DNA of 64,000 nt from Coturnix japonica (taxonomy: Eukaryota; Chordata; Aves; Galliformes; Phasianidae), in contig NC_029521.1 in assembly GCF_001577835.2 (NCBI RefSeq), positions 5,256,213 to 5,320,212 on the forward strand. The letters run 5' to 3'. Shown here piece after piece: positions 12,801 through 25,188 of this stretch. The stretch's first letter is position 1. Each line of letters starts with the position of its first letter. A program made the translations under genes and the position numbers. The notes beneath the pieces are model-generated. The model worked only from the letters and a program-made list of their open reading frames with translations, was not told the DNA's origin and searched no databases.

Positions 12801-15800
12801 GTACTTCTTGAACCCCAAGCACCACGCAGTTACTGCAGGAGAGCAAAAGGGCAGATCAAATAAAAGTTTATGGGCACATTTATTGATCTGTTGACTATAA
12901 AAACCTCGTTTATTAGCAAGTCAGTTACCAACCTTTAGAACTTCAGTACGCCATGCTCAGAGCAGGTACGTGGAAGTAACAGAGGTCTACAGCCCCAGGA
13001 AACCAAAGTCTAAAATAAGAACTGGAGGAGCTATCACTTTAAATCACCCAGCAACCTTCCCTTGTCCTGTTGCATACAAGAAGAGAAGCTCTCCATCTCT
13101 TACTGCTAAACACAGAGCTAGGAAAACGTAGCTGTGAAGCTAGCTTTAACAACTGTAAATTCTCTTCCTTGGCTTTAAATATTTGCTGTCCAAGCTCTAT
13201 CCTTGTGGGCCCACAGAAGCAGCTGCCCTATTTAAAGCAAGACATTCCAGCTTCCTCCCCCTCTTCACGGCACCAACAGGACAGCGGTTTCTGCAGAGCT
13301 ACATTCTTGATGTGACAAATGAACAAATACCCTCTACTGAACATGATAGCTCTTAAATAGTAGAAGATAGCTATGTTAGCACACAGTGCTCTTGGGTGCA
13401 GCCTGGCACTTTGAAACAAGAGCTGTGTTCCCAGCAGAGCACAAAGGTTTCACCTCACCCAGAGACTGTGCCGACCTTTCCCAAGCATGCTTGGTTCACA
13501 GGTCCCCACTCACCTGCCTGAAGAGATGTGGTCTGAGGGCCAGGAGGCTTCTTCCCTTCCCTCTGCTAATACTGCTGAATTAAGTCAGACCGTTTCAGCA
13601 CGTATACACGCACTGGCATAAAGCAGGCTGAACTTAAATACTGAAACAGACTGAGAAGTAGCCTGCTTCTATGGATTCCTTGGTATGCACGTGTAGGCAG
13701 CTATCACGACCACACGTTGCCTTGCAGCGATTCACTTGCTTTACTAGAAACAGGTCACCACTACATCTCCTATTAAAATGAATTCTCAAACGCTGCTATT
13801 TTTCTGCTTCCACATCTGTGTGCTGCAGCCTCCTCTAAAAGCAGTCCTTTGCAGCACCTCTGCCTACGCCTCCTCACCAAGCAGTCTACATGGATGGAAA
13901 CAACCCATCATCGGTGAAGATACTCCTTAAAACAACTGCAACCACCCTCTTACAATTACTTCTTCCAGATCCAGATTCCAGCACAGGCGCAGGCTACCCA
14001 CAGAGGTGGTGTCCCTGCAGACACACTGCAGGCAGCTCATTCTGTTTGGGCTGTAGCAGCCAGCACCCTGCTTTGTGCTCAGTAGACAGTATCCCTCATG
14101 TGCCCAACAGGAACAAACTCCTGGTGTTTTGCTGATGTAGGCAGCATCATTTTGATCCACAAACTGCAATGGTTCTCAATGGCTCCAGCTGAGGTGGTTT
14201 GCTTTACCCGCAAGTGAAGGCGGCCTTCTTTCTGGCCCAGGTAACTGAACATATCAATACAGAGAAAATAGTTAAATAGAAGATAACCTCAACGTAAGTT
14301 CATCTAGAAGCATTTCATTTCTGCACTACTTCTGTTCACCTTTTCTACAAGACTGCCTTGTAAACAACCCCTTGTCTCAAGGACTGGTAAGATTTTCCTT
14401 CCCCCGTTCTCTGGAGGATCATTAGCCTATCCCAAGGTAATAAAGTCTCTTCACAGGCCGGAAGTGCAGTGAGCTAAGTCACCAAAAAGGGGCAGTCTTG
14501 CTGCTGTTCTCGCTGCTTATCAGTTTAACTGATAGAAAACTTCCAACGAGTCAATTGTATTCATCCACATCTGGAAAACACCAGCACAGCGTAAGATAAA
14601 TGGCTAAACAGGAGGAAAAGCCTTTCCTTCTTGGCAGCAAAAAGCTAGTGTATCAACACAAGCTGGATGCAGAATTGCATACCTTACACTAAACCCCACA
14701 ACCTGCAGTAATCCTCACCTTGTCTGAAACATATGGAGTGCTTAGGCATCTATACTTGGCACCATGTGGTTCTTGCCTGAAAGCAAGCATGACAGCAGTT
14801 AATCACTGAGGAGCTAGAAACCCCCAAGACCTTTCTCCTGTACTTTCACCTATTAAGCATTTAAGCACTTTCTCTCCTCCCCTTCTCCCAGACAAAGGCG
14901 TCCTAGTTCGTGCACAAACAATTGTGTACACACCTTTTCCTTTCCCCTTCATTCTTCAAGAATCACCAAGCCCCTTTTCCAGATGGGGCATGAGCAAAAA
15001 ACATTCAGTTTCACAAGTGACCTGGCAAGACTCCATAAAGAAGAGAAACTCTCAGTAGCATTAAGACCCAATTCCTTCCCCTCTGACAGGCTCTAGTAAC
15101 AAGGGCACTCTTGCTTCAAGTTGTTGTCAAGGGTCTTGCTCACAGCTTTTCACATGAGTCTAAGCAACAGGCAAGTGAGAAAGCTTGTGCTGAGAAAGGT
15201 TAACATCTAAGCCATGATCAAGCTTACAATCCTTGCTCTCTGGCTTTAGACAGCAACAGTACTTGAGGATTTCACAGAATAGAAACCCACCTGGCACTCA
15301 GAGGCATCTGTTTAAGCCGACTCCTTCTACTGAAGAGTAACCATTCAGCCTGGATTGTATGATTCTTAACCTCATCCAAACAAGAGTCGCTGGGAAACCT
15401 CAGAGGAATCTTTACTTCTAGGTTTAACTGGCTCCCGCTGAGCTCCTAACTCAAGAGCTGCTGTTTTGTCTAACAGCCCTATCTTGGGAATTATCAAGTA
15501 ACACTACTATGCAAACACGCTGTTAGCTCAGTGTACATAGCTCAGCCAGTTTTATGCAAGGTATTTCCACAAAACACATAACATCTTCAGTAGCTTACAT
15601 TAATAACCTGCCAAAAACAAAAACAGAACAAAAAGAGGGTCTCAAGGCTCCTTTTTCATCCCGCATCAAGATTGCTACAGTCATCTGTACCTGGTGCAAA
15701 GAGATGACATATCAAGATAATATTAAAAAAACCAACGTGATAAACTACAACGGGCAGATGGCTGGTAAGGAAACAAGACTGTAATTACAGTTTACCTTCA

Positions 15801-18800
15801 AGGACCATAACCCGCAACAGCTTTCCTGGTGTGTGCTATCCAAGTTACTGATAATGGCAACTGGAGATGAGTCTTGGATAATGAAAACCCTGATGTCCCA
15901 TGAGCAAATAAGCATGGGGACTGAATAGACTGAAAGAGGAGAAAGCTCTAGACAGCATAGATACAGGACTGCCAGTGCTGTACCATTCAGATATGAATTA
16001 AGCAATAATAATAGACTTGTACATGAAGAACAGCCACCTCAACCGTGTGGACCCTCACCTTGTTGTAGAACTCCTGCTCCCTGGGACCTCGAGGTGGGGG
16101 CTGCAGCTGCTTCAGGACAGTCCCATCTGGATGCTGCAGTATACCTAGAAGAGAAGCAGTTCCTTCAGGGACAGGTTTTAAGGGCGAGAGCTTTCATTTC
16201 ATTCAGAAATGGCAAATAAACATCAGGGACAGCCTATTTGTTCAGTTCTACTGTTTCCAGTACATGCACAGTAGAGAAGAAATTGGCAGCTCCCACACAA
16301 AGCCCTTAGCAGAGGTTTGCTTGCATTCCTCTTTTTCTAGCCATCAGATGACTTTCCGCATCTAACTCTGTTCAAGGCCAACACAGTAACAGGGAACTGT
16401 CATTAACAGTCCCACCCAAAAAAAACATACAGTTGACTATGGAAGATTATACAGACACTCCCTTTTTAAATAACTGATAAGTTGCTTTTCCAGCAACCCT
16501 AAGAAGTTAAAGGAGCTAGCACCAAGTTTAACACATTTCTCACAAGCTTACATACCACGGCCCACAGACATATCCCTATACAAGCAGCATCCAAAGAGCA
16601 CTTCTACCTTACTGGAAGTAACATCCCTGCAGCACTTTGCACTTGCTAGATACTACTGTCTCTATCACCCATACTTACAACACAACACCCTTCCACACGC
16701 GCCAGAAAACACTTAGTGTGAAGGTTTTGCAGGACATGACACGTTTTGAATGAATTACTTAGAATCACAGCACTAAAAAAAGGTTTTACAACACACCTCA
16801 AAATCGACACATTAGTACAAGTTATAAGACAAGGCAGAAAGACCAGGCAAACGTCCCTAGAAGTAGAACCCATATACTGCTCCATTGGCAAAGAGAAACC
16901 CAGAAAGACAAATCACACTGAGTGCTTTCCACCAGAACACTGCGCTTTGGATCCAGGTGGATGACAAGAAATTGATGTAATACGATGCTGTCTGAAGTCC
17001 CCTCGTCCTCTGGATTTCTTGACTCCTTCCCTGCGTCTGCAACAGAGACATGCAGGAAGCCAAAGACTCATCTTTCAGCACCCCCCACAAAATCCAAAAC
17101 CTTCTCCTTATCTAGAAGATATATACAAGAGTCTTGCACAAACACACTCTAAAAGGCAGCATATCTCATCAGCTCCTGCCTCTCTCTTCCTGCCTATGGA
17201 ACAAAGCCACAGCCCAAAGCTCAGCACCTTAGGTACTACAGCATTTGCTCTCTTTGGAGGAAGGGACTATTGAAAAGAGTGTTCAGCCACAGGTCACTCC
17301 TAATGCCCAGAAGTCTGACACGTGTGGTGTAGAGAGGCTGCTGCAGCCCTTCTTTTGCACAGCAGTGACAGCCACAGCATGTAAATGGAAAAGGTTATTG
17401 GAACAGAACTGATGGCTGAGACTTTTTAAGGTATACTTAAACAAAACAATACTGTGGATACCTTCAAGTCCTCCGTATGTTTGTATGTAGGGACAGTAGG
17501 GAAGTTGGGCACAAGAGGACAACAATGACACACAGGAGGAAGCTGGGCAAAAGAAGGAAGGCTCCGAGTTTCAACCAGCAAATGCCGGTATTCCTTACCA
17601 GTGCTATCAATAACTACATATACCAACACATCTGGCCACTAGCTTCATAACAAAGACACCATGGGAGCAGCACTGCAGAATTATACATGACCCTGTATCT
17701 TTAGCATCTCAACTGCCTGTACTTCTACGAGCATCATCTGTAAAGACACAGAATGAGAAGATTCAGGGACAAAAAACAAGAGAACTGCGCATATCACAGA
17801 GCAGCTCTGGTCTTCACTACAATATGAAACTCAAGTTCCTATGATGTGATCAGTACCCCTGCAAGGAAGCACGAGCCTTGCTCTTAGATACAGGGTCTGT
17901 GGCTTTATCTAATCCATTTGAGCTGTGCCCGCAGTATGGATGCACCACCCAGGTGACAACAGCGATAAGAAGTGATGTGCCAAAGGTGAGTCCTTTTTGC
18001 CCAACCCCACCCCATACTACAGAATACAATAAATGATGTACAGGAGCCAACAAACCCCCTTGACGTCTACTGCACTGGTGCAGCAGGGGCAGGGTGTGAG
18101 AATTAGACTGCTGTGTAAATTATTGGACATGCCTTGAACATGAGCTGCAGATAAGGCCAGCTCACGGTGCCACTGGCACTGCAGTTCCACCCACTGACAG
18201 CAAAGGGCTGGTGAAGTTCAGCCCTCAGCCTGCTCAGCTCCTATGGGCAAGGTTCAGAGGCAGCATAACAGCGTGTTCCCCTTACAGCTGTTCTCAAAAG
18301 TCACCCTGGAAGCTGAATGGATGAGTACATTGGGCTCAAAGGCAGGAGTTGTACCCAACTGGATGACTGGGAGGGGTGAGAGCATCCCTTGGCAGCATTA
18401 GCTCTGCACTGACCGTTGCCAATGCTGAAAGAAACCTTTATAGGAAGGGCCAGCGCCTCTGAAATCAGAATGAAAATCAAGAGCTGGTGGAAACACGCTT
18501 CAGTAAACACTAAATCCTCACAGCATCTGTACCACTGCGCTGTTCATCAGCTCTGGGCTTGCTCATAGCACCAAGTCGGTGAGCACCTCACAAGTTGTCC
18601 CTTTCCATCTAGACTCACACGTGCATTTGCAGAGAAGCTGTTCAGCTGCTCCGGACACGGTTCGGCCCGGGGGCCGCCTGCGGCTCAGCGTCGTGTGGAC
18701 GCAGCTCCCAGGCCTGCAGCACGGCTCCCTTCGCTTCCACCTGTTAAGGCATCAGGTCAATGGAAGCCGAACCACGGCTGCCAGGAGCCCGCCGGTTCTG

Positions 18801-19276
18801 ACGCAGCCCTGTCATCACAGAACGACCAGAAGAGAAGGGAACCACGCCGGCCCGTTCCGATCCCCCCACGGGAGGCAGCACGGCCAGCGCCCCGCGGCCC
18901 CACCGACCCCCCGCCGTTACATAACCGCGCGCAGCACCGACCCCGGGGATGCCGCGCCGCTCCCGGCCGCAGGTAGGCACCGCCGCCACAAAGCAGCACG
19001 CAACCCCCCCGCCCGCCGGCCCCGCTCACCGCCTTTATCCTTGCCGTACATGTGCCCGGCCACCTGGTGCGACAGCGGCACGCAGCCGTTCAGTCCCCGC
19101 CGCCGGCCCCCCGCCGCCGCCGGCAGCACGGCCACCGCGGGGCCCGGGGCGGCGCCTCCCGCCTGCTGGGCCGCGGCCTCCTCCGCCTCGCCGCGCCCGC
19201 CGCCCGCGCAGCGCCCGCACCCTCCCTCGGGGTGCCCGGCCGCGGGCGGCGCCGGCCGCGGGGGCTCCGTGGCCAT
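705..19276 (-). CDS. IPMK: Inositol polyphosphate multikinase, exons 1-4 (partial; gene continues past left edge)
   Basis: IPMK phosphorylates inositol phosphates (IP3 to IP4 and IP5) and also acts as a nuclear PI3-kinase. Coding exons read on the minus strand are 19276-19030, 16144-16059, 4520-4424 and 877-705. They total 603 bases (201 codons), and every junction is GT-AG and in phase. Residues 63-80 (NGCVPLSHQVAGHMYGKD) are the family N-terminal signature. Residues 159-167 (PCIMDVKIG) are the inositol kinase PxxxDxKxG motif, with Asp163 and Lys165. The frame ends cleanly at Arg201. The rest of the kinase domain, including the C-terminal IDFAH-type motif expected of the family, would lie in exons left of position 1. 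The first 62 residues are a low-complexity Ala/Gly/Pro stretch about 20 residues longer than I recall for human. The start was chosen because MATEPP matches the human N-terminus and sits in the CpG island. Confidence 0.96.
878..4423 (-). other. IPMK: IPMK intron 3
   Basis: A 3.5-kb intron. It contains the 22-base G homopolymer at 1476-1497 listed separately. The small open frames on both strands show no family resemblance and no conserved splice structure. No transposon copy is recognised. Confidence 0.8.
1476..1497. repeat. G22 homopolymer
   Basis: Twenty-two consecutive G on the plus strand, directly after TGGCT. The IPMK pre-mRNA therefore carries a C22 run, while the plus strand could form a G-quadruplex. 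The length is likely to be polymorphic and prone to sequencing error. Confidence 0.9.
4424..4520 (-). CDS. IPMK: IPMK coding exon 3
   Basis: 97 bases. The acceptor is ATTTCAG|GTTTATG and the donor is AAATG|GTACTG. It encodes VYDSDCCDSVLLELREHL and then PKYFGVWSPPTAPN, the conserved hinge part of the kinase. The donor lacks the usual G at +5, so it looks weak. Confidence 0.94.
4521..16058 (-). other. IPMK: IPMK intron 2
   Basis: An 11.5-kb intron, the largest in the window. The only recognised insertion is the CR1 fragment at 8684-8984. The remainder is unremarkable single-copy-looking sequence with short chance open frames; no exon or RNA gene could be supported. Confidence 0.8.
8684..8984 (+). 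mobile_element. CR1 LINE, 5'-truncated 3' end
   Basis: Matches the remembered CR1 3' region in plus orientation: GATATTAGGAAGAAAGTCTT, GTTGCCCAGCGAGGCTGTG, TTCAAGGCCAGGCTGGATGG, then the tail GGTTCTATGATTCTAC. It is about 300 bases, so it is heavily truncated like most bird CR1 copies. It lies antisense within IPMK intron 2. The left boundary is approximate. Confidence 0.92.
16059..16144 (-). CDS. IPMK: IPMK coding exon 2
   Basis: 86 bases. The acceptor is TTCTAG|GTATAC and the donor is AACAAG|GTGAGG. It encodes GILQHPDGTVLKQLQPPP followed by RGPREQEFYNK, nearly identical to the human ATP-binding N-lobe strand region; the Lys of TVLK is in this segment. Confidence 0.95.
16145..19029 (-). other. 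IPMK: IPMK intron 1
   Basis: A 2.9-kb intron. Its right-hand few hundred bases (from about 18640) become CpG-rich and belong to the IPMK promoter island. No repeat copy or additional exon is recognised. Confidence 0.8.
19030..19276 (-). CDS. IPMK: IPMK coding exon 1
   Basis: Encodes residues 1-82 plus one base. The donor is GGCG|GTGAGC. The GC-rich N-terminus contains Ala, Gly and Pro runs and ends in the conserved NGCVPLSHQVAGHMYGKDK segment that forms the start of the kinase fold. Confidence 0.94.
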
Positions 19277-19392
19277 TTCCCGAGGGGGAGCCGAGGGGCT
19301 GCGGTGTCGCGGCGGGCGGGGCTCAGCGGGCGCTGCGTGCCGGGCTGCGAGCGGCGACGGCCCGCGACTCCATCACCCCGCTCCGCTCGGCG

Positions 19393-19434
19393 CGAGCCGT
19401 GCCGTGCCGTGCCGTGCCGCTCCGAGCCGTGCCG
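19393..19434. repeat. GTGCC-type short tandem repeat
   Basis: Runs of GAGCCGTGCCGTGCCGTGCC, then a diverged second block. It lies about 120 bases upstream of the IPMK start codon, in the promoter or 5' UTR. Confidence 0.75.
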
Positions 19435-21279
19435 CCCACCACGGCGCTGAAGCAGCGACAGGCGGCGGCACCGCCCCGCTCCGCCCCGCGCCGCTCCGCC
19501 TCCGCCCGCCGAGCGGAGCAGCTGCGGGGCCGCCAGGGGTCGCCGCCGTGAGGGGAGGGCCGGGGCCCGGAGCTCCCGCTGCAGCCCCGCCTCAGCGGCT
19601 CGATGGAACGGGGCGAGGGCTCGGCCGCCCGGCGGCTCTGTGAGCAGGAGCCCGCCGCAAAACCCACTGTAGGTCGGAGTGCTGACGCCCCGAGGTTGCC
19701 TCTCAATGGTTGTTTTCTCTCCGTTGGGCCCACGAACCGAAGCACGCAGATAGTATCGTGCCTCTCAAGTGGATAAGAGCCTTTAAAACGGTCTGGAGCG
19801 CCTGAGGCTCGAGGCCTGATATCAATAAGGACTGGATAAAGGTTTAATCACCATTCTGAACGTAACCCCCCCCGTGGGTAGATGCAGGCCTGCATTCGCT
19901 CACAGCACCCCCGAGCCCAAGGCTTTAATACGCATCTCTTTTCACAGGGCTTACATCAGCTCTGTTTGCCACCCTGTTGTTCCCGATGTTCCCTTTTGCC
20001 GTTTGTTTCCCATTTCAGTGGGTACCCATCTAACTGTGTGACCTACAGCTTGAAGTCCTACTAGAAAAGAATAAAAGGAGCATTAGCAGGTTAAAAATGG
20101 GAATTAAAAGGATCTTCAAAAATCTAGTCCTGAATGAATACCTTGCAGATAGCCTTGGAGCTAACAGAAGTGGAGCTGGAAGGGATGAAAGAAATACAAA
20201 AGCGTGAGTAATTGGAATAAGTAAACACTGACTAGTTCCTTTTTCCTGGTGTTTGCTTTAGTCAGATTTGTGCATATAGGAATGGAGTGACGTCGGACTC
20301 AGCTCACTCATTCCACCCTCACGCTTCAGCACATGGAGTTTGCTAATCTAATCTGGGAGTTTATCCTAAAATAAAACAAGTGAAACCAAGTGAGTACCAG
20401 AAAACAGAGATAACGAGCTTCTTCACAAAGCATGACTTCTGTAGGAGCTTGCCCTGAATGCTGAAACTACCAGCAAGACTGCATGGGAATCAGCTCAGCT
20501 CAGGGCTCTGCAATTGCACTGAAAGAGAAAGTGAAAGAGGGCTGCAAGCAGCCCCTCAAAACACAGGCAGGATATTGGGAATCCACCAGCAGCGGTGGAG
20601 GAGCGGAGAATTGCTTTCAGCTGAAAGAAAGCCCTTCAGAACAGCTAGTTAATAACTAACCGCAAGATGCAGGGTAGGTTAGTACAGGAAATCAGCTCAC
20701 TCTCCGTGGAAGAGCAGGGGGCCATGAGGTAAGCAGAGCGGTGCTGACAGCAGGCACCGCTGGGTTCTTCAGTGCTGTGGCTCACTGCCACTTGTCCTGT
20801 TTGGCCCAAACCGCCACTGCTCTGCCAGGGCCATGAGGTCTGAACAAGAGAAGCAAATCCTGCTGCCCGCAGAGCCACTTCCTGCAGCACACGGCTGTGC
20901 TTGCGTAGCTTCTGGCGGCCAAAAGGATTGCAACAGAGACGGCAAAGACTGAACAAACGTTCTCTTTCCTAGCTATCACCTCTTCACTTCGGCATCAAGC
21001 ACCACGACGGGAGCCTCTCATTAATATTTTACTTGGTCGTGACTAATGCAACCTCTCCGACATCACTCTCCGCCCTAGCAACCAGGTATGCCTGTGGTTC
21101 TGTAGTTTGAAAACAGAGCAGTGTTATCATCAAACAGCCTACGCTCTCCAGAGATAATACAGAACACTTCAAAAACGACTTTGACATTAATTTGCTTCAG
21201 TTGTGCGTTTTCTGGATCGTCTTTTCTACAAACTGAACCGCAGCTCTGGATTTTGAGACGTCTGTTTTTAGGAAGAACT

Positions 21280-21518
21280 TTAGGTTGGATATTAGGAAGA
21301 ACTTCTTTACAGAACGGGTAGTTAGGTACTGGAATAGGCTCCCCAGGGAGGTGGTTGAGTCACCATCCCTGGTTGTGTTTAAGAGCCATTTGGATGTGGT
21401 GCTCAGGGATATGATTTAGTGTAGGGTTTTTAGAGTTAGGGTTCTGGTTAGGCTGCGGTTGAACTTGATGATCTTCAAGGTCTTTTCCAACCTGGGTAAT
21501 TCTATGATTCTATGACAG
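21280..21518 (+). mobile_element. CR1 LINE, 3' end fragment
   Basis: Contains GGTTGGATATTAGGAAGAAC, a CCCAGGGAGGTGGTTGAGTC segment, GAACTTGATGATCTTCAAGG and the tail AATTCTATGATTCTATGA, all typical of the CR1 3' end in plus orientation. About 240 bases; 5'-truncated. Confidence 0.92.
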
Positions 21519-21657
21519 GTCTTCTAACATAACTTCATATAGCTGCAGACGAGGACTCACAAAGCTCATTTCAATAGTTCCTTTCTTCCTCAATGTTAGA
21601 CGTTTGTTAGTTGACATTAGTTGTTAGACAACCCAATGTTGGCAGAAGAACTTCCCT

Positions 21658-21925
21658 GTGGATCAAAGTAAGATAACAAAGGCATGGGAAAGTAATCCAA
21701 ACCAAAGCTCCTCAATGCGGAACCTAGAAGTAGCTGTCACAGCCCACAAAAGAGATCCTGAAGTCACTGTTGACAGTAGGCTGAGGTCATCAGCCAAAAA
21801 AAGCCAACAGAGTGTTGGGCAACATCAGAAAGAGCACTGAGAAAGACAAAAGGCATCACTGAGCTGCTCTGCATCGCCTCAGCGTGCCACGTACCAAGTC
21901 CAGCTGGTGCACTTGGCCTCTCACA
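21658..21925 (+). mobile_element. Ancient LINE (CR1/L2-L3-like) remnant
   Basis: The order of words (a GGAACCTAGAAGTAGCTGTC start, then ACAGTAGGCTGAGGTCATCA, then AGCCAACAGAGTGTTGGGCA and a CATCAGAAAGAGCACTGAG block) resembles the end of the reverse transcriptase region of CR1-clade LINEs. It is highly diverged. It is separated from the CR1 3' end just upstream, so it is probably a separate, older insertion. Confidence 0.5.
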
Positions 21926-24900
21926 GAGGATGGGAACACACCCTTGATTAGTCAATGCAGATGTTAGAATTAAACCATGATTTGTGATGAGCCTAATGGG
22001 TTTTTGCTGCCTCCAAGCCCAGAAAACAGCAACGAGAGAAGTTTAAGTTTGACATCCTGGGGCAACAAGTTATGCTTCATTCTGAAACAGCGGCATTAGC
22101 CAATGTCTTTAGCACTATCTCCTGATCTCATGGATTACAGGTAGCTAAAGATTACTCCTTTGGCCTTTCTAAACAAATCCTTTGCATGTACAGCCTTGTA
22201 TCTTTATCAGGCTGTTGCTCAGGTCTTACAGATGCATGATGGCATTTTACCAGTCACATCCTCATGCTTTAGGATAACCCCAGTACTTGATTTAAACAAT
22301 TAACATGCCAAGAGGTTTGTTTAAAACGCACCCATGTCTTTCCCTAGAGGCTAGTTACATTGCCTCCATCTGAGGTAAAACCAAGCATCTCTTCATTGAC
22401 TACACCCACTGCCAACCTGCTCTTCTATTACACAGTATTTTGCTGCTTAGGGTTGTCTAAAAATAACTAAATTTCAACCCTTAAAAAGTACTTTAGCCGG
22501 CACAGATGCCGGAGCCAAGAAGGGATTGAAAGATCACGACCACACAGTTGGAAAAGAGCAACAGATTTAATCATTTCTGAAGTGTAAGCCTGCACTGGCC
22601 ATTGTCTAGAGCAGGAGCACCAGCTGTGATCACAGTGCTTCTTGACCAGGTTTTAGCTATGTATGGTTACACTTGCCAGCTGTAGAGAAGTATTTGAGAG
22701 AAGTTAAGATTTCACAAACAGCTCAAGAGGAGAAAACACAGTAACTAACAGATGTCTGCTGAAGGCATGTAACCCCTCGGGCTCCAAGAGCCAGTTCTCA
22801 GCTAACTCAATGACCAAAGCTAAAGAACAGACACTACTACTGCTATTATAAAATGCTCTATTACTGGAGCGAGCAGCGGTGATGCAGCACTGATTCACAT
22901 TTCAACATGTTAGCTAGCTGTATGACACTTAAAGGGAAATCCCAGTGCAACTGCTACACGACTGTGTAAAATCGATCTCACAGACCCCTACTTCTGCTGC
23001 CGGTTGCCCCATAAATACCACAAAGAGGTCCAAATCGCTAAGGTAGCCCAAGGTTTTCACTTCCAGAGCTGCACTGCCAACACCAAGCCCCACCAATTGC
23101 ATAGCGTTCAGCTCCTCCTGGCGGAGAGGTGTGTCATCGCAATGCTGGCCTCTGAAATCCACCCAGCTTAACGGCACTCGAATTACAACGTGCAGGAAGT
23201 ATCTCCGAACCTACAGCTGCCTTCTGTGCTAGAAACACCTGAGTACTCGGCACTCACACTATTGTGATAAGGCAGAACTGACTGCTGCAAAATCAATACT
23301 TGAATTTGTTCACCTTTCTAAAAGATATGCTGGAAAATAATGATGTGGAGTAGAAATATGCTCTTACTCTTGAACAGAAATCCTCAGCTATTTTGAACTG
23401 TGAAAGACAGTTACTGTATTTTCAAGTAAGAGTTTCTGTGTGATGTAAAGACACGCATTTGCAGAATCATTTCTGGATGGTTTAATCTTAGCAAAGGTGA
23501 AACCAATAATATCTTTGAGATTGTTTGGTGGAAAGCACTGAAAAGATTGCAGAGAACACTGGATCAGCCAGGCACTCAGACTAGCGTGAGACTATAACCT
23601 ACCCTGCTATGGAGGCAAAACAACAGAGCAGTGCTTTGTGGTGCTCTTCGAGATGACTGGCAATTTTATTTACTTCACTTCAGGCATCTCTTTTCATTAT
23701 TGTGTTCTAATAGCTCACATATAAATGTAGTGGAAATTTTAGGTACAGAAAACTGTACGTGCACAGAAATAAACCATGAACATTTAATGGCAACGTTTCT
23801 CAGTGTGACGCTTCTCCCAAACGAACCCGCCAGGATGTAAATCAGCAAAGATTCTGCTTCTGCTCCCAGGAAGAAGAGCTTCTCATGGAGACCCCCTCCC
23901 TGATGCTCAAGCACCACAAAGCATTTCCCTGTCCTACTGCAGGAAACAGTCTTATGACTGAGAAGATTCATCTGAGATGTCAGGACTTTGTCTCTTAAAC
24001 ACAAACGCAGTTTTCAGTGAAGTTGCATTGCTTCCAAAGCAGCCCGACTCCGCTGCTAACAGAAAGTCTCAGAAGGAAAACCCAACCCAGACACAGGTTT
24101 ATGGTTACAGCAGCACTGGATTACAGCTCTACTTACAGCGCAATTCTTCCTCGGAACAAACAGCACACCTATGAGAATTCAAACATGACAACCTTGAGAT
24201 CAAAGTGAGCTCAATTGCATCTATATGAAAAAAAACACAGAAATATCCAGTGCCACATTCTAGTAATACAGAGAGAACTTGTTTTCGGATAAAACAAATA
24301 TATTTGATAATTTAAGATTAAAACCATTTTCCATATCCATCAGTACTCAGGCACATAAAAAAAAACTAAACAAAACCAACAACAGGTAGCTTTACAGTCA
24401 AGATGGGAAGAGAAAGATGAGACTAAATATATTCAATTGCAACCTCTTACAAGTAGAGGTCTGTCACAGACAGCAGTTGACCCCACTCAAATACTCTACC
24501 TGCAAACCCTCCTGCCTTTAGGTCTGTGTTGCCTACCTGCTCTGCCAACTAAGACCTCAGCCTCAGAAATTCTCTTGACAAGCTGCACATATGCTAGTGG
24601 GACCAGGTTTAATACAAAACTGCCTTCTGCCATCACACTCTTTGGGTTTTGCTTTATAGTCATTTATACTATATACAGTTGATAAATCAAAAGCTAATTA
24701 AGGAGACTTGTGGCCATTTATGCAACTGTGTTAGATAAGGCAGACAGGTACCATACAAAAAGAGGACATGAGTCCTCCTTTGTCTCATCTTTCCTTTTGT
24801 CCACGTTTCTACCTGTCACCAAAGCCTGTCCAAGTTTGTTCTTTTGGTAAAATTAGCTGATCCACATTAGCAGTGAGCCCAGGAAGGCAGGAGCTATTTA

Positions 24901-25182
24901 AGACACGTAGAGCCTAAGGCCACTTAATAAGGAAAGGCGTGCCTGCCCCCTCTGCAACAGCAGGAAGCATCTTCTGGAACCAGCCAGACCAATGAAGACG
25001 ACGGTGGGGTTTTACTTTTTCTTTCAGCTTCTGAAATAAATCAGCACAGCCTCCCTGTCCTGCGGTCTGGGGAAGTTTGCTCCACTGTCAGAGATTGCAA
25101 AGGAAACTAAGTGTTTCTAGCAGTAAAAACAACCCTGCAACCCCTCAGCCATCACTCTGAGCACTTCACATCCTTCCACTTG

Positions 25183-25188
25183 TTTATT
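25183..25188 (-). terminator. CISD1: Candidate CISD1 poly(A) signal
   Basis: TTTATT on the plus strand gives AATAAA on the minus strand, about 670 bases after the CISD1 stop codon. A weaker alternative (ATTAAA on the minus strand) is at 24608-24613. Which one is used cannot be decided from sequence. Confidence 0.35.

Larger units (their letters stand above)
18640..19660 (-). promoter_or_regulatory. IPMK: IPMK CpG island and promoter
   Basis: A kilobase of very GC- and CpG-rich DNA spans exon 1, the 5' UTR and the probable start region of IPMK; sequence on both sides is ordinary in composition. No TATA box is evident near the start, as is usual for CpG-island promoters. Long open frames on both strands here are a by-product of high GC and few stop codons. 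Confidence 0.85.

Noticed and set aside
18579-19643. 354-codon open frame on the plus strand
   Set aside because: It lies antisense across the IPMK CpG island; the product is low-complexity Pro/Arg/Ala and the openness follows from high GC. The real exon is on the other strand.
21410-21465. TTAGGG-like words suggesting an interstitial telomere repeat
   Set aside because: They fall inside the CR1 3' end, whose consensus contains GTTAGGTTAATGGTT-type sequence at this place; they are not tandem.
22497-22512. CCGGCA-CAGA-TGCCGG short hairpin
   Set aside because: A six-base stem is expected many times by chance in 64 kb; nothing nearby gives it a role.
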